Numbered from the stretch's first letter, positions 54,039 to 63,821 are shown. The stretch is 64,000 nt of DNA from Thermococcus barophilus MP (GCF_000151105.2 NC_014804.1:1946079-2010078); one strand, 5' to 3'. Program-made: numbers and translations. The notes: generated by a model from the letters alone, not told the origin.

Positions 54039-55927
54039 TCTTTCCATTCTCTGCAATAGTCGGGCAGGAAAAGGCTAAATTAGCTTTACTTTGTGTAGCC
54101 GTTAATCCGCTGATTGGTGGTGTCTTGCTTAAAGGAGATAAGGGGACGGGGAAATCAACCTTAGTTAGGGCTTTGGCCAACGTTTTGCCAGAAATTGAGG
54201 TCGTTGATGGCTGTCCTTTCAACTGCAATCCGAGGAATCCTTTGGAGATGTGCGACAGCTGTTATGAGAGGTATGAGCGGGGAGAAGAGTTACCGGTAGC
54301 AAAGAGGAAGATGCGCGTTGTTGACCTACCCCTAAGCGTTACAATAGACAGGCTCGTTGGGACCGTGGATGTCGAGAGGTTTTTAAAAGAGGGCAAAAAA
54401 GCTCTGCAGCCCGGAATACTCGCGGAGGCGAACAGGAACGTGCTCTACATTGATGAAGTCAATCTGCTTGATGATTACATAGCCGACTCACTCTTGGATG
54501 CCGCGGCAATGGGGTGGAACACGATAGAGAGGGAAGGAATCTCTTTCAGGCATCCTGCTCGCTTTATCCTGATTGGAAGCATGAACCCTGAGGAAGGCGA
54601 GCTCAGGCCTCAAATCCTCGACAGGTTCGGTTTATGCGTTGAGGTAAGCGCTCCAATGAACCCGGAGGAGAGAATAGAGATAGTTAAGAGAGTTGAAGAG
54701 TTTCATGAAGACCCGATAAGCTTCTATAAGAAGTTTGAGAGCGAAGAGAATAAGCTCACGGAGAGAGTCGTCAAGGCAAGGGAGATTCTGCCGAAGATTG
54801 AGATAAGCGACGATCTGCTGAAGCTTTTGGCTGAAACAGTCGTTAACTTGGGAATTAAAACTAACAGGGCCGAGATAGCCACGATAAAGACGGCTAAAGC
54901 AATAGCCGCCCTAAACGGAAGGAGAAGGGTCTCACTTGAAGATCTGGAGAAGGCTATGGAATTAGCTTTACCGCACCGCTTGAGGGACAAGCCCTTCCAA
55001 AAGCCGCCGCAGATGAGGCCCCCAAAGCCTAAAGAGGATAAGGAGCACAATCACGACCACAAACACAACCATAAGCATGAGCACAAGAAGGAAGAAAAAA
55101 GTGAAAGCACTCGAAGTCAGGGGATTGGAAATTTAGAACAGAATTTTCGTTCAAGTGAAGCTAAAATACCAAGGATAGAGAGCAAAAACTTTGGGAGCAA
55201 TGACTTTACAGGCTACCGCTCCTCCCGTGATGCCAGCGTTACAGTAATAAACTTTCCCAGAGGTGTTCCAGTTTCATATCTTCCACCTACCAACGGCAAA
55301 ATTAAGGACGTTGATTTTTACAGTTCCTTGGTTTGGGCAGTTTTGAATGGAAAAAAGCCTCCAATAAGGCTTGATTTAAAGGACGTTCGTGTTAGGGTTA
55401 GGAAGGCAAAGGCACCAACGCTCTGGGTTTTGCTCCTGGATTCAAGCGGAAGCATGGCTGTGCAGAAGAGAATCAGCATCGCAAAGGGAATAGCGGAGAA
55501 ATTGGTTGAGAACGGATACATAAAGAAGTCAAAGGTAGCTTTGATAGTTGCAAAAGGTAGCCAGGCGGAAATATTTGTCCCGCCCACTAAAAACTACCTT
55601 AAAGTCCTTGATGCTATTGAGAACGTTCCCACCGGAGGAAGGACACCTTTAAGCTCCGCCCTCTATAATCTTCTTCTGCTTGCTGAACGTGAGAGGAGAA
55701 AAGACAAGTCCCTGAAAGTTAGGGCATTCTTGATAACAGACGGAAAGGCCAACGTTCCGCTTTTTGGAAAGCGAATCAAAGATGAAATAATCGAGCTGGC
55801 AAAAGCTCTGAGGAGAAAGGAAATAGAACTTAATATCTACGACACAAGGGGTGGGGGAATAAATCCGGGGATTTCGTATGTCTCGTTGTTGAAAGAAGTT
55901 GCAAAAGCCAAAGTTTACAGGGCGTGA
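54014..55927 (+). CDS. Fused ChlI-ChlD type chelatase subunit (AAA+ and VWA)
   Basis: A 637-residue motor partner of CobN. The N-terminal AAA+ domain has Walker [13 protein letters not shown] (about 40-51), a cysteine-containing insert ([22 protein letters not shown]) and Walker [14 protein letters not shown]. An acidic to basic linker includes a run of seven alternating histidines (about 344-358). The C-terminal VWA domain has the MIDAS motif LLDSSGSMA (about 474-482) and LITDGKANV. So one polypeptide replaces separate I and D subunits. ATG 54014 has GAGGTGG 5 nt upstream and overlaps the end of cobN by 25 nt. The His-rich linker may bind or deliver metal; that is inference. Confidence 0.92.
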   Translation: MEPREKRLVFPFSAIVGQEKAKLALLCVAVNPLIGGVLLKGDKGTGKSTLVRALANVLPEIEVVDGCPFNCNPRNPLEMCDSCYERYERGEELPVAKRKMRVVDLPLSVTIDRLVGTVDVERFLKEGKKALQPGILAEANRNVLYIDEVNLLDDYIADSLLDAAAMGWNTIEREGISFRHPARFILIGSMNPEEGELRPQILDRFGLCVEVSAPMNPEERIEIVKRVEEFHEDPISFYKKFESEENKLTERVVKAREILPKIEISDDLLKLLAETVVNLGIKTNRAEIATIKTAKAIAALNGRRRVSLEDLEKAMELALPHRLRDKPFQKPPQMRPPKPKEDKEHNHDHKHNHKHEHKKEEKSESTRSQGIGNLEQNFRSSEAKIPRIESKNFGSNDFTGYRSSRDASVTVINFPRGVPVSYLPPTNGKIKDVDFYSSLVWAVLNGKKPPIRLDLKDVRVRVRKAKAPTLWVLLLDSSGSMAVQKRISIAKGIAEKLVENGYIKKSKVALIVAKGSQAEIFVPPTKNYLKVLDAIENVPTGGRTPLSSALYNLLLLAERERRKDKSLKVRAFLITDGKANVPLFGKRIKDEIIELAKALRRKEIELNIYDTRGGGINPGISYVSLLKEVAKAKVYRA

Positions 55928-56014
55928 GAACTTGACTTTTTGACTCTTCACCTGATTCCCAAGTGCCCAACATAGTTTTTAAACGCTTAATTAATTTAGA
56001 GAATTGGGAAGAAC

Positions 56015-56590
56015 ATGATAGCGGCAGTACTGGCTGGTGGGAAGTCCCGAAGATTTGGAGACGATAAGCTACTTTACAAAGTTGATGGAAAGCCCATTGT
56101 TATGCATACCATAGAGCGATTGCTGAAAGCTGAGAATATTGATGATGTAGTAATCGTTACATGCCAGGAAAAAAAGGAAGACTTTGAGGCATTGGGGTTT
56201 AGAGTTCTTATTGATGACCTCTTAGTTGGACCGATTGGTGGCATTTTTGTGGCTCTAAAAGAGGTTGGCGACGCCTTCATTGCGGCTGGAGATTTGCCCC
56301 TAATAAATCCCAAATTTGTGGACTACATTGTTGAACGCTTTTATGAGAGTAAGTCCTTGGCATGCATCCCGATGTGGGCAAATGGTTATATAGAGCCACT
56401 GCATGCTGTCTACTCCAAGGATTTTCTCCCAATTTTAAAAGAGCAGATAAAGAAAGGAGAGTATATGATTCGAAAAGCGGTAGAAAGGGTAGATCCTTGC
56501 TATATCCTGATTGATGACTTTCCTGAAGAATTTAAAGAGAGCTTCTTCAACATAAACACGAAGCATGATTTAAAGCGTCTTCTGGATTGA
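56015..56590 (+). CDS. mobA: Molybdenum cofactor guanylyltransferase MobA-like
   Basis: A 191-residue nucleotidyltransferase. The N-terminal AAVLAGGKSRRFGDDKLLY is the GTP-binding signature of MobA, and AGDLPLINPKFVDYI carries the catalytic Asp. It adds GMP to molybdopterin; in Thermococcales the metal is usually tungsten. The adjacent chelatase operon is separated by a promoter (TATA gtttttaaacg, about 55975-55985). A start without a clear ribosome-binding site suggests a short-leader or leaderless mRNA. A related CTP- or purine-transferase role (MocA type) is possible but less likely. Confidence 0.85.
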   Translation: MIAAVLAGGKSRRFGDDKLLYKVDGKPIVMHTIERLLKAENIDDVVIVTCQEKKEDFEALGFRVLIDDLLVGPIGGIFVALKEVGDAFIAAGDLPLINPKFVDYIVERFYESKSLACIPMWANGYIEPLHAVYSKDFLPILKEQIKKGEYMIRKAVERVDPCYILIDDFPEEFKESFFNINTKHDLKRLLD

Positions 56591-56596
56591 GCATTC

Positions 56597-57517
56597 TCAC
56601 AGTGTCTTCGCAAGGATCACAAATCTGTCAAGGACTTTGGGCTGGAAAGCTTGAATTTTCTCAAGGTCTTTTTCCGAGATTGAAGTCCTGATCTCTCTGA
56701 ATCCTAACTCCTTTGCTCTGCTTCCAATCTGCAAAATGAGTTCCTCAATGTTGTCTCCCCATGCATATACCGTTGCAATGTCTTTTCCAAAGAAGCTTCC
56801 CTCAAGGATATAATAACTCCCTCCGATTTGTCCGCTTTCAAAGTAAAGAGCATCATCTATCCCAGCTATTCTATCCTTGAATGGTGTGAACCAATGATCG
56901 TATGAGCTCTGAAACTTCCCAAGGATCATTTCTTTGTCTTTAACTTCTTTCCAAGAGAATTCTCGAATGTTAATTTCTTTGGCATCTTTATTCGGAAGCA
57001 TTGAGAGGTTTAGACTAATGAAGCAACCTTTGTGAAGAATGTCTTTAATTCCAACCTTTTCATAAAACCCAACTGCTTCTTTCTCTGGTGTTACAGTTAA
57101 AAGTTCGCACTTCTCTTTTCTTGCAAGCTCTTCAGCCGCTTTTACAAGTTCCCGCCCTATTCCTTGTCCTCTAAATTCCCTGTGAACTTCAAGGACGTCT
57201 ATGTGGGCTACCTTCCTGGTTCTTCCATTTATAAGCTCTTTGCTTATGAAGAGCTCCAATTCTCCAACAATTCTGCCTTCAATTTCCGCTACCAGTGGAA
57301 TCTGCCCGTTAAGAAGGAGGTTATTTAAATGAATGGCACATGTTTCAATACTCATCCAAGGTCCGCCGTGTAGGTATCTTTCTTTGAGAGTTAAATTATC
57401 GTAGGAATCTGGTTCTCTTCTCTGTCCATTTTCGTAGTGATACCACTCCCCTATATCGGAACAGTGAACATCAACGATACCTCTGGTATCTTCAAGCTTT
57501 GCAATCCTAATATCCAT
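56597..57517 (-). CDS. GNAT family N-acetyltransferase with C-terminal extension
   Basis: About 306 residues. The first roughly 155 residues form a GNAT domain; the acetyl-CoA loop is visible as HREFRGQGIGRELVKAAEEL (about 120-139), followed by CELLTVTPEKEAVGFYEKVG. The second half (about 170-306) looks like a second, degenerate GNAT-like module without the loop. The substrate is unknown. ATG 57517 is preceded by GGTGATGGA; the longer start at 57550 overlaps the TPR gene. It lies 29 nt behind that gene and is probably in the same operon. Confidence 0.82.
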   Translation of the reverse strand: MDIRIAKLEDTRGIVDVHCSDIGEWYHYENGQRREPDSYDNLTLKERYLHGGPWMSIETCAIHLNNLLLNGQIPLVAEIEGRIVGELELFISKELINGRTRKVAHIDVLEVHREFRGQGIGRELVKAAEELARKEKCELLTVTPEKEAVGFYEKVGIKDILHKGCFISLNLSMLPNKDAKEINIREFSWKEVKDKEMILGKFQSSYDHWFTPFKDRIAGIDDALYFESGQIGGSYYILEGSFFGKDIATVYAWGDNIEELILQIGSRAKELGFREIRTSISEKDLEKIQAFQPKVLDRFVILAKTL

Positions 57518-57546
57518 TCCATCACCAGTGAAAATTGAAAAAAGGA

Positions 57547-58506
57547 TCAAAGCTCAGCTTCGCCTAAAAATTCAAGCAAGTCCAGCAATCTTCTATCTTT
57601 AACTTTAAGCACTGCCTCACTTACTTCTTCCCTTCCAACCTTGCCATCTTTGAACAGTGCAATTGCTTTAATGCCCTCAAAGAAGTCCTTCAGCTCTGGA
57701 ACGGCATTGGTGAACATGTCAATGTTGTTGTAAATTATTTCAAATTCATCTTCTATCATGAGCTGCCAGATTACGTCAATCAGTGCATCAAATGCAATAT
57801 CAAAGTACTCTCCCTCCTTAGCCTCTATCATAGCATAGAGACACTCCTGCAGAGCGGCTTCGTAATTGTCTTGCTCTTCAAATATTTCTTCAAATGCCAA
57901 GTGAATTTGGGCTTTGAGCTGAGGTTTGTTAAGAACCTTCGGCAAGATTTTGGCTAATTCTGCTTTTGCTGTCGGAATGTCTCCTTTCTCAAAAGTTACA
58001 TATGCCCTGTAAATTTTAATGTGAAGAACATCTTCCTCTCTTTCAAGCTCTTTTAGGATTTCTTCCGATTTTTTCATTAGTTCAAGTGCTTTGTCATATT
58101 CCATTAATTCCTCATGGATAAGCGCCATGTTGTAGTAAACCTTTGCGATGTTCTCCTTGTTTCCTCTCTCGGTTTCTTTCTCTAACAGTTGCCTATAGAG
58201 ATCAAGGGACTTCTCAAGATTTCCAATAAGGAAGTACAAATCTGCAAGGTGATATTTAGCCTCGAATGTGTCTTCCTTCTCGGCAAGTTTTTCGAATTCC
58301 GATATTTTATCAATCTCAAGGAATTCAAGATAATAGTAAACAACCAATTTGTAAAGCTCAAAGTCTTTACACTCTAATGCCAATTTCTCAGCTTTTTCGA
58401 GAACCTCTTTTAAGTCCTCTTCGCTGAGTTCGTCAACTTTGTAGTACAAAAGGGTTGCAACCTTTTTGCAGTCCTTCTCTTGGATTGCTTTAAGAATCTC
58501 CTCCAT
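57547..58506 (-). CDS. TPR-repeat protein
   Basis: About 319 residues, almost wholly helical. Several tetratricopeptide units are visible (AKYHLADLYFLIGNLEKSLDLYRQ-like pattern near 100, AKVYYNMALIHEELMEYDKAL near 135, and further degenerate repeats to about 240). TPRs bind peptides or proteins; the partner is unknown. ATG 58506 has GGGGTG upstream, and a TATA (TTAAATATTC, minus strand, about 58536-58545) lies about 35 bp upstream. It is co-transcribed with the GNAT gene downstream. Confidence 0.82.
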   Translation of the reverse strand: MEEILKAIQEKDCKKVATLLYYKVDELSEEDLKEVLEKAEKLALECKDFELYKLVVYYYLEFLEIDKISEFEKLAEKEDTFEAKYHLADLYFLIGNLEKSLDLYRQLLEKETERGNKENIAKVYYNMALIHEELMEYDKALELMKKSEEILKELEREEDVLHIKIYRAYVTFEKGDIPTAKAELAKILPKVLNKPQLKAQIHLAFEEIFEEQDNYEAALQECLYAMIEAKEGEYFDIAFDALIDVIWQLMIEDEFEIIYNNIDMFTNAVPELKDFFEGIKAIALFKDGKVGREEVSEAVLKVKDRRLLDLLEFLGEAEL

Positions 58507-58618
58507 ACATTCACCCCTGATATTTTTGGAGCTTTGAATATTTAACCTTATGCACCAAAGCAAAGCTTTTAAGTATTACTCACTATAGTAAAAACAAAAA
58601 TGCTCAGTGGTGAAGTTT

Positions 58619-59611
58619 ATGAGAAAACTTCCATTGATCTTAGTAGTTCTGAATCTTTTTTCATTGGTTATGGTCAGTGCCTACAGCTTTAACTTTTCTG
58701 TTGACAACTACGAGATAATTGAAAAGCCAACTTTTGCCTGGGCTGATTTTGGCAGTACAACGTTTGAGTGGCACGGTTATGAGCTGAACACAACCGACTA
58801 TCTCTACTGGGCTGGAATCCTTGTTTCTGTCTCTGACAACTGCACGTTGAAGGATGAGGTTAAGATTGTTGACAAAAATGGGAAGAGACTCCATGTGGGT
58901 TACGGTACTTCACCTGCAGGAGGGACTCTATATATTCCGATTTTTGAAGCGGATTTGTATTCATCTCCCGGTCTCAACGGAGGTCCTTACACATTCAACA
59001 TAACCTTAAGGGTAGAAAACTGTGAGGTTGTGGTGAAAGACTTCATCTTTGTGACTTCAAAGACTCATCCTAAGGAATTTCCCTTGAAGCTTATTCCTCC
59101 CAACCGATGTCCTTGGAGCAAGCCTGCTTTAAGGTCTTTTGAGTTCGGAAACAAAACATATTGGAAAGAGTTTGAGCTGAACTTTACGTATATTTATGAT
59201 GGGGGCTTCTCTGATCTCGTCGTTGGATGGAAAAGCGAGCCCTGCCCGATTCTCAGCCTGTACAATGGTAGTGTGTGCCTGTCGGATGACTACTGCCATT
59301 GTCATGAAGCAAAAGCATCGCTTCAGCCGGGGATATATAGAATAGCTTTGGGCTTGAAAGATGGAAATCTATCGGTTAAAATTTTCGATGATAAAGTGGT
59401 ATTTGAGAAATCTGTGCATATTAGACATCCCCTCTACCTGGAATCAATTGGAGAACCGTGCTCTGGTAAAATAGTTGGCAATGTGAGCTTTTACGGTATT
59501 GAAGGTTCACCTTCGGAGACATTCTATACTCCTGAAGATGATTATGGAGGCTTTGTCTTCGCAGTTGCCGTTGTTATTGCATTGATAATCGCCTTTAGGT
59601 GGAGAAGATGA
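58619..59611 (+). CDS. Secreted, membrane-anchored surface protein A (unknown function)
   Basis: About 330 residues: signal peptide (about 1-21, ending VSAYS), an extracellular beta-rich region with several N-glycosylation sequons (NFS, NTT, NIT, NKT, NGS) and many Cys (including a DDYCHCHE cluster near 230), then one C-terminal transmembrane helix and a basic tail (FVFAVAVVIALIIAFRWRR). No family recognised. It is the first of three genes joined by ATGA overlaps. ATG 58619 has GGTG 6 nt upstream. Confidence 0.75.
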   Translation: MRKLPLILVVLNLFSLVMVSAYSFNFSVDNYEIIEKPTFAWADFGSTTFEWHGYELNTTDYLYWAGILVSVSDNCTLKDEVKIVDKNGKRLHVGYGTSPAGGTLYIPIFEADLYSSPGLNGGPYTFNITLRVENCEVVVKDFIFVTSKTHPKEFPLKLIPPNRCPWSKPALRSFEFGNKTYWKEFELNFTYIYDGGFSDLVVGWKSEPCPILSLYNGSVCLSDDYCHCHEAKASLQPGIYRIALGLKDGNLSVKIFDDKVVFEKSVHIRHPLYLESIGEPCSGKIVGNVSFYGIEGSPSETFYTPEDDYGGFVFAVAVVIALIIAFRWRR

Positions 59612-60960
59612 AAAAGAGACTCTTGTCAGTCATGTTTTTGCTCCTCCTGTCGTATCCATTTGGATCTGCAGCTAACCTCACTGATACGTTTGTAACAATA
59701 AACACAACTGAACAGGTTATACTCCTCAACCAAATGCCCTCTACTGACTTCCACATTAGACTTCCCATAAAAATACCCTACGGATACAGACTTGAGGGTT
59801 TTGATGTCTACTTTAATACTTCCAATGACACCATTATGAGAAAATTCTGGCTTCAGTGGGCTGATGGGAACATCTCCATGCCTTCAACTTTTGGTATTCA
59901 TTGGCTTAACAACACCACTGCAAAGTTCTCTGCCAGATTTAACGTTGCTCCTGGGTTTTACATAGCCCATTTCAAGCTGAAGTTTCCAGAAAAAGCTGTA
60001 CCGCTTAAGATAATCGTCCATACGAAGAAGGATGAGCTAAAGCTTCCAACGAGAATGCACATTGCGTACAAAACTGCCGAAATTCACGGAGTTTATGGAT
60101 TTGCCCGCTCGAAGTTCAGCTTTACAGCATTTGGGAACCTACTCGGAGTTGAAATTCACCGAATTGAAGGTAGTGAAAAGAAGAACAATAGAGCTCCGGA
60201 GGGAGCGTTAGTATATGGTAATGGAAGTGTCAAAGTTTCAGAAGGATACATATCCTTTAATCCTCCCCTACCCCCTGGAAGATATTCGCTTAGTTTGAGC
60301 GCCCCAGCTACTATTAAGGCATACTATGCTATTCCAATAAATGAAACCGTAAATCTTAGCAAGATAAAGTTCACAAGATATGGGGTGCTCTTTGAAGAGC
60401 TCAGCTATCCTCCTTGGGACGAGCTTAACTTAACTCTGGATTTCTTCTGGAACGGCAAAGATATTACAGTTGCAAGGCTTGCTCTTCCGAGGTATCCGTA
60501 CATGGCTGATGTTAAGCTTAACCCTGATAAAACACTCTGCATTTCGGGTGAAAGTGAATATTATGGTTATATTGACAAATGTGCAGTGCTTGAAGGTTAC
60601 GGTAAAGGGTTTGTAAGGCTTGGAATACGGCTTGTGAGAGATTATGAAGGAAAAAGATATCTAGAAATTGGTGAAATAAGGATCAATTCAGCAGAGATCA
60701 TTGGGGAGAACTGGTACTTTTTGCCGTTAATAAGGGTTGAAGTGGATTCGCCGATTGGTGTAAGAATGCTTGGTGTCAAAAAAGATAGTCTGATAAACTT
60801 TGAAGTGAGTGCTGTGAGGAAAAGTAACTACTACATCGTTCCATGCACATGCAGTGGTTATGCTCATTTTGACGATAGGGCAATCCCCATTCTAATAACT
60901 GCCGTTCTTCTAATGCCACTTATAATCTATGCACTGCTTGAGTGGAGGCGAACTTCATGA
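59608..60960 (+). CDS. Secreted, membrane-anchored surface protein B (unknown function)
   Basis: About 450 residues: signal peptide (about 1-22, ending FGSA), a long extracellular beta-rich region with many N-x-S/T sequons, a segment YLEIGEIRINSAEI followed by RKSNYYIVPCTCSG, and a C-terminal transmembrane helix with a basic end (LLEWRRTS). Similar in layout and in the last 120 residues to the next gene product. The ATG overlaps the previous stop (ATGA) and is preceded by GGTGGAGAAG. Function unknown; it probably forms a cell-surface complex with its neighbours. Confidence 0.75.
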   Translation: MKKRLLSVMFLLLLSYPFGSAANLTDTFVTINTTEQVILLNQMPSTDFHIRLPIKIPYGYRLEGFDVYFNTSNDTIMRKFWLQWADGNISMPSTFGIHWLNNTTAKFSARFNVAPGFYIAHFKLKFPEKAVPLKIIVHTKKDELKLPTRMHIAYKTAEIHGVYGFARSKFSFTAFGNLLGVEIHRIEGSEKKNNRAPEGALVYGNGSVKVSEGYISFNPPLPPGRYSLSLSAPATIKAYYAIPINETVNLSKIKFTRYGVLFEELSYPPWDELNLTLDFFWNGKDITVARLALPRYPYMADVKLNPDKTLCISGESEYYGYIDKCAVLEGYGKGFVRLGIRLVRDYEGKRYLEIGEIRINSAEIIGENWYFLPLIRVEVDSPIGVRMLGVKKDSLINFEVSAVRKSNYYIVPCTCSGYAHFDDRAIPILITAVLLMPLIIYALLEWRRTS

Positions 60961-62216
60961 AGCGTTTTAACTCTCTCCTTGCAGAGAGGATGTTCATAAT
61001 CTCCGTGCTTTTTCTGTTTTTGCTGCCTTCAGCTGCAGCATTTGAGCGCTCAAAGGTTATTGGGGGCAACTTCACAAATCCCCTTCATGCTGAGGTTCCT
61101 CCAGAGTACAGAGCAGAGTGGGTTGAATTTATTTTTGATTCAAATGAAACATGCAACGCCTCAGCCTTCTACAGGGTCTATCAGTACGGAGAAGTAGTGA
61201 AAGAGGGGAGTGCGGAAGTTAGATGGCTTAAAAACAGGGTTTCAATAACTATTCCCTTGGAGATTTACGATGAGTTTACGGTTCACTTATTTCCTGACTT
61301 TTCTTGCAATGCAACACCTGAAAGATACATGATATTTGAGACTATAGACTTCAGAAGGCTCACCAGTCTTAAGGTCGAAACGGAAAGAACCGTTGAAACT
61401 CTTTGGAAAGGCAAAGCTATCAAAGCATCTCCTTTAAAAATGGACTTCAACATTCCAGGAGAGCTTTTAGGCGTTGAAGCCGAGCTGTATGACTATAAAG
61501 GGAAGTTTGTCTATGTTACACTCAGCTGGGATGGATTTAAAAAGAACCTTACCCTTCCTGTAGTGAACAGCCGGGTTTGGATTCCGGGACAAAATGCCAG
61601 TGGAAAAATTAGACTCATTCTTGATCTGCCCAGGAATGTCTTTGTCTCTGCAACTGCTTACTATTTAACCAAAAGAAAGCCGGTCAATGAGGATCTTCTC
61701 AGAAATGAGGAAAAGCTGATAAGATTCGAATATCCACTGGGAGGCATGATTTGGGATGAAGTGTGGCTTAAGATGTTGTTTATGGTCAATGGAGATGGAG
61801 AGCTTATAGTTTTTGATTTTGGCAATGATAAGAGGTCAAAGATGTTCATAAGCAAAGGTAAGGTTTGCGTCAATCTCTATACGCGGTACAGTGAAAGGAA
61901 AAAGGAATGCTGGCCTTTAGGGGAAAGAAACGTTCATTACATGATTTTTGCATTAAACAGACGGGAGGATGGAACAAGGTATCTTCGGATTAAAGTTGAT
62001 GATCTTGCCTTTAGCACTGATGTGAACTCTGGAATCAGACTCTGGTATTTGGGCAGTGCTATCAGTCCTTTAAGCTTTGATGCATCTTTGCGGAGGAATC
62101 CCTCATATTACGTTGTTCCCCCAGAGCAGAGAAGGATCAGTTTTGCTCTTGGACTTTCCTTTCTTGCATTATCCCTCTCCACGGTGTCTATTTTCTTGGT
62201 TCTGAGAAGGAGATAA
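60957..62216 (+). CDS. Secreted, membrane-anchored surface protein C (unknown function)
   Basis: About 419 residues: signal peptide (about 1-30, ending PSAAA), extracellular beta-rich body, then the block YLRIKVDDLAFSTDV and RRNPSYYVVPPEQ, which parallels protein B, and a C-terminal transmembrane helix ending VLRRR. B and C are likely diverged paralogues. The ATG overlaps the stop of B (ATGA), with GTGGAGG before it. The three genes form a translationally coupled unit. No catalytic motif was found. Confidence 0.75.
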   Translation: MKRFNSLLAERMFIISVLFLFLLPSAAAFERSKVIGGNFTNPLHAEVPPEYRAEWVEFIFDSNETCNASAFYRVYQYGEVVKEGSAEVRWLKNRVSITIPLEIYDEFTVHLFPDFSCNATPERYMIFETIDFRRLTSLKVETERTVETLWKGKAIKASPLKMDFNIPGELLGVEAELYDYKGKFVYVTLSWDGFKKNLTLPVVNSRVWIPGQNASGKIRLILDLPRNVFVSATAYYLTKRKPVNEDLLRNEEKLIRFEYPLGGMIWDEVWLKMLFMVNGDGELIVFDFGNDKRSKMFISKGKVCVNLYTRYSERKKECWPLGERNVHYMIFALNRREDGTRYLRIKVDDLAFSTDVNSGIRLWYLGSAISPLSFDASLRRNPSYYVVPPEQRRISFALGLSFLALSLSTVSIFLVLRRR

Positions 62217-62218
62217 CA

Positions 62219-62228
62219 TTTTTATTCT
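62219..62228 (+). promoter_or_regulatory. RNase Z promoter, leaderless transcript likely
   Basis: TATA-like tttttattct lies about 25 bp before the ATG at 62248, and no ribosome-binding site is present. The mRNA probably starts at or just before the start codon. Confidence 0.45.
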
Positions 62229-62247
62229 TCCCTCCCTATTCTAAATC

Positions 62248-63171
62248 ATGCTTGAAGTTATATTTTTAGGAACTGGGGGTATAATGCCAAATAAAGAGAG
62301 AAACGTCCCTTCAATAGCTCTGCGTTATGAGGGTGAGATTATACTTTGGGATGTAGGTGAAGGAACTTTAAGACAGCTTAACACCGCTAAGCTCAGTCCA
62401 ATGAGGATTGAGAAGATTTTCATAACTCACTTTCATGGAGACCACTATCTTGGCTTGATGAGCTTAATTCAAACGATGACTTTATGGAATAGAGAAAAGC
62501 CTCTCCACATTTATGGGCCTAAATACACCTTTGAATTTATACAGAACTATTTGAAGAGCGGCTTTTTTGCTCCGAGCTTTGAAATTCACGTCCATGAGCT
62601 TGGGGAGGCAAGGCTGAAATTTGGGGATTATGAAATTTGGAGCTTTAAAGTTGAGCACGGCATTCCAGCTTTGGGATATGTGTTTAAAGAAAAAGACAAG
62701 CGTGGAAACTTTAATTTGGAGAAGATTAGGGAGCTTGGTCTAAAACCCGGCCCATGGATGAAGGAGCTTGAGCTTAAGGGAAAAATTGAGATAAATGGGA
62801 GAACCATTTACCTTGAAGATGTCACTGGGGAGAGGAGAAGGGGAGTTAAGGTTGTTTACACGGGAGATACAGAGCCCTGCAAAAGGATTGAACTTTTTTC
62901 AGAGAGAGCGGATTTGCTTATCTATGAAGCGACTTACCTAACGGGAGAAGAGAGGGGGGAAAGCTATCACTCAACTGTAAGTGAAGCTTGTGAAGTAGCA
63001 AAGAAGGCTAAAGTTAAACTTTTGGCTTTGTTTCACAGGGCTCCACGATACAAATATGATGAATATCTTCAAAAAGCGGAGCAGTTGTGCAACCATAAGT
63101 TTATAGTGCCAAAAGATTTTGATAGAATAAGCTTCAAGGGTGAAAGCTATGAGCTATCTTCGATACGTTAA
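62248..63171 (+). CDS. rnz: Ribonuclease Z
   Basis: A 307-residue metallo-beta-lactamase endonuclease that removes the 3' trailer from tRNA precursors. Motifs: the N-terminal FLGTGGIMPNKERNVPSIAL, zinc motif HFHGDHYLGL, the PxKxG-type exosite region near KPLHIYGPK, VYTGDT and YEATYL, then the C-terminal LFHRAPRYK with the HxR-type residues. Normal length for RNase Z (short form). It overlaps the next gene (TraB) by 23 nt. Confidence 0.95.
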   Translation: MLEVIFLGTGGIMPNKERNVPSIALRYEGEIILWDVGEGTLRQLNTAKLSPMRIEKIFITHFHGDHYLGLMSLIQTMTLWNREKPLHIYGPKYTFEFIQNYLKSGFFAPSFEIHVHELGEARLKFGDYEIWSFKVEHGIPALGYVFKEKDKRGNFNLEKIRELGLKPGPWMKELELKGKIEINGRTIYLEDVTGERRRGVKVVYTGDTEPCKRIELFSERADLLIYEATYLTGEERGESYHSTVSEACEVAKKAKVKLLALFHRAPRYKYDEYLQKAEQLCNHKFIVPKDFDRISFKGESYELSSIR

Positions 63172-63814
63172 GATCATTGGAACGATGCATGTCTCCCCAG
63201 AAAGCAGAGAGAGAGTTAGGAAAGTAATATTGGAACAGAAACCGCATGCAATAGCTATAGAGCTTGATAGAAGGAGATTTTATGCAATCCAAAATCCACA
63301 AAAAATGAGCTTTGAGGATGCAGTTAAGTATGGGAGGAAGGGGATCATCCAGTATGTCCTCACAAAAGTTGAAGAAAAGCTGGGAGAGGAATTTGGAATG
63401 AGCCCTGGCGGGGAGATGAGAGAGGCAATAAATCTGGCTGGACTTTTAGGGATTCCCTTGTACCTCATAGACGAGGACATAAACACTATAACAATGAAGA
63501 TCCTCAAAGCACCTTTTAGGGAAAAACTCCTGCTTATTCTTGAAAGTTTGACTGTGTTTCTGCCTTTTCCAAGAAAAGAGAAGGAAAGAGATTTGATTAA
63601 AGACTTCAAAATCATGATGGTTCAGTTTAAGAGAAGGTATCCCTATCTGTATCGGGTTCTCCTTGAGGAGAGAAACGAAATCATGGCTAAAAATCTGATG
63701 GCTATTGTAGACAGTTTAAAAGCAAAAGGAGTTAAAAAACCTAAAGTTATTGCAGTTGTTGGTTTGGGGCATAAGAGAGGGGTTGAAAGAATACTTAATT
63801 CTCGCAAGGTATAA
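63149..63814 (+). CDS. TraB family protein
   Basis: About 221 residues. The TraB/GumN family start is visible as KIIGTMHVSPESRERV with the conserved Glu/Asp pair in AIAIELDRRRFYAI, followed by LLGIPLYLIDEDI and the C-terminal GLGHKRGVERIL. The family is related to EreA/ChaN-like proteins and is suspected to have peptidase or haem-linked activity; the function in archaea is not known. It is the short form without the C-terminal membrane helices present in many archaeal homologues. ATG 63149 has GGGTG 6 nt upstream. Confidence 0.85.
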   Translation: MSYLRYVKIIGTMHVSPESRERVRKVILEQKPHAIAIELDRRRFYAIQNPQKMSFEDAVKYGRKGIIQYVLTKVEEKLGEEFGMSPGGEMREAINLAGLLGIPLYLIDEDINTITMKILKAPFREKLLLILESLTVFLPFPRKEKERDLIKDFKIMMVQFKRRYPYLYRVLLEERNEIMAKNLMAIVDSLKAKGVKKPKVIAVVGLGHKRGVERILNSRKV

Positions 63815-63821
63815 AAACTCT

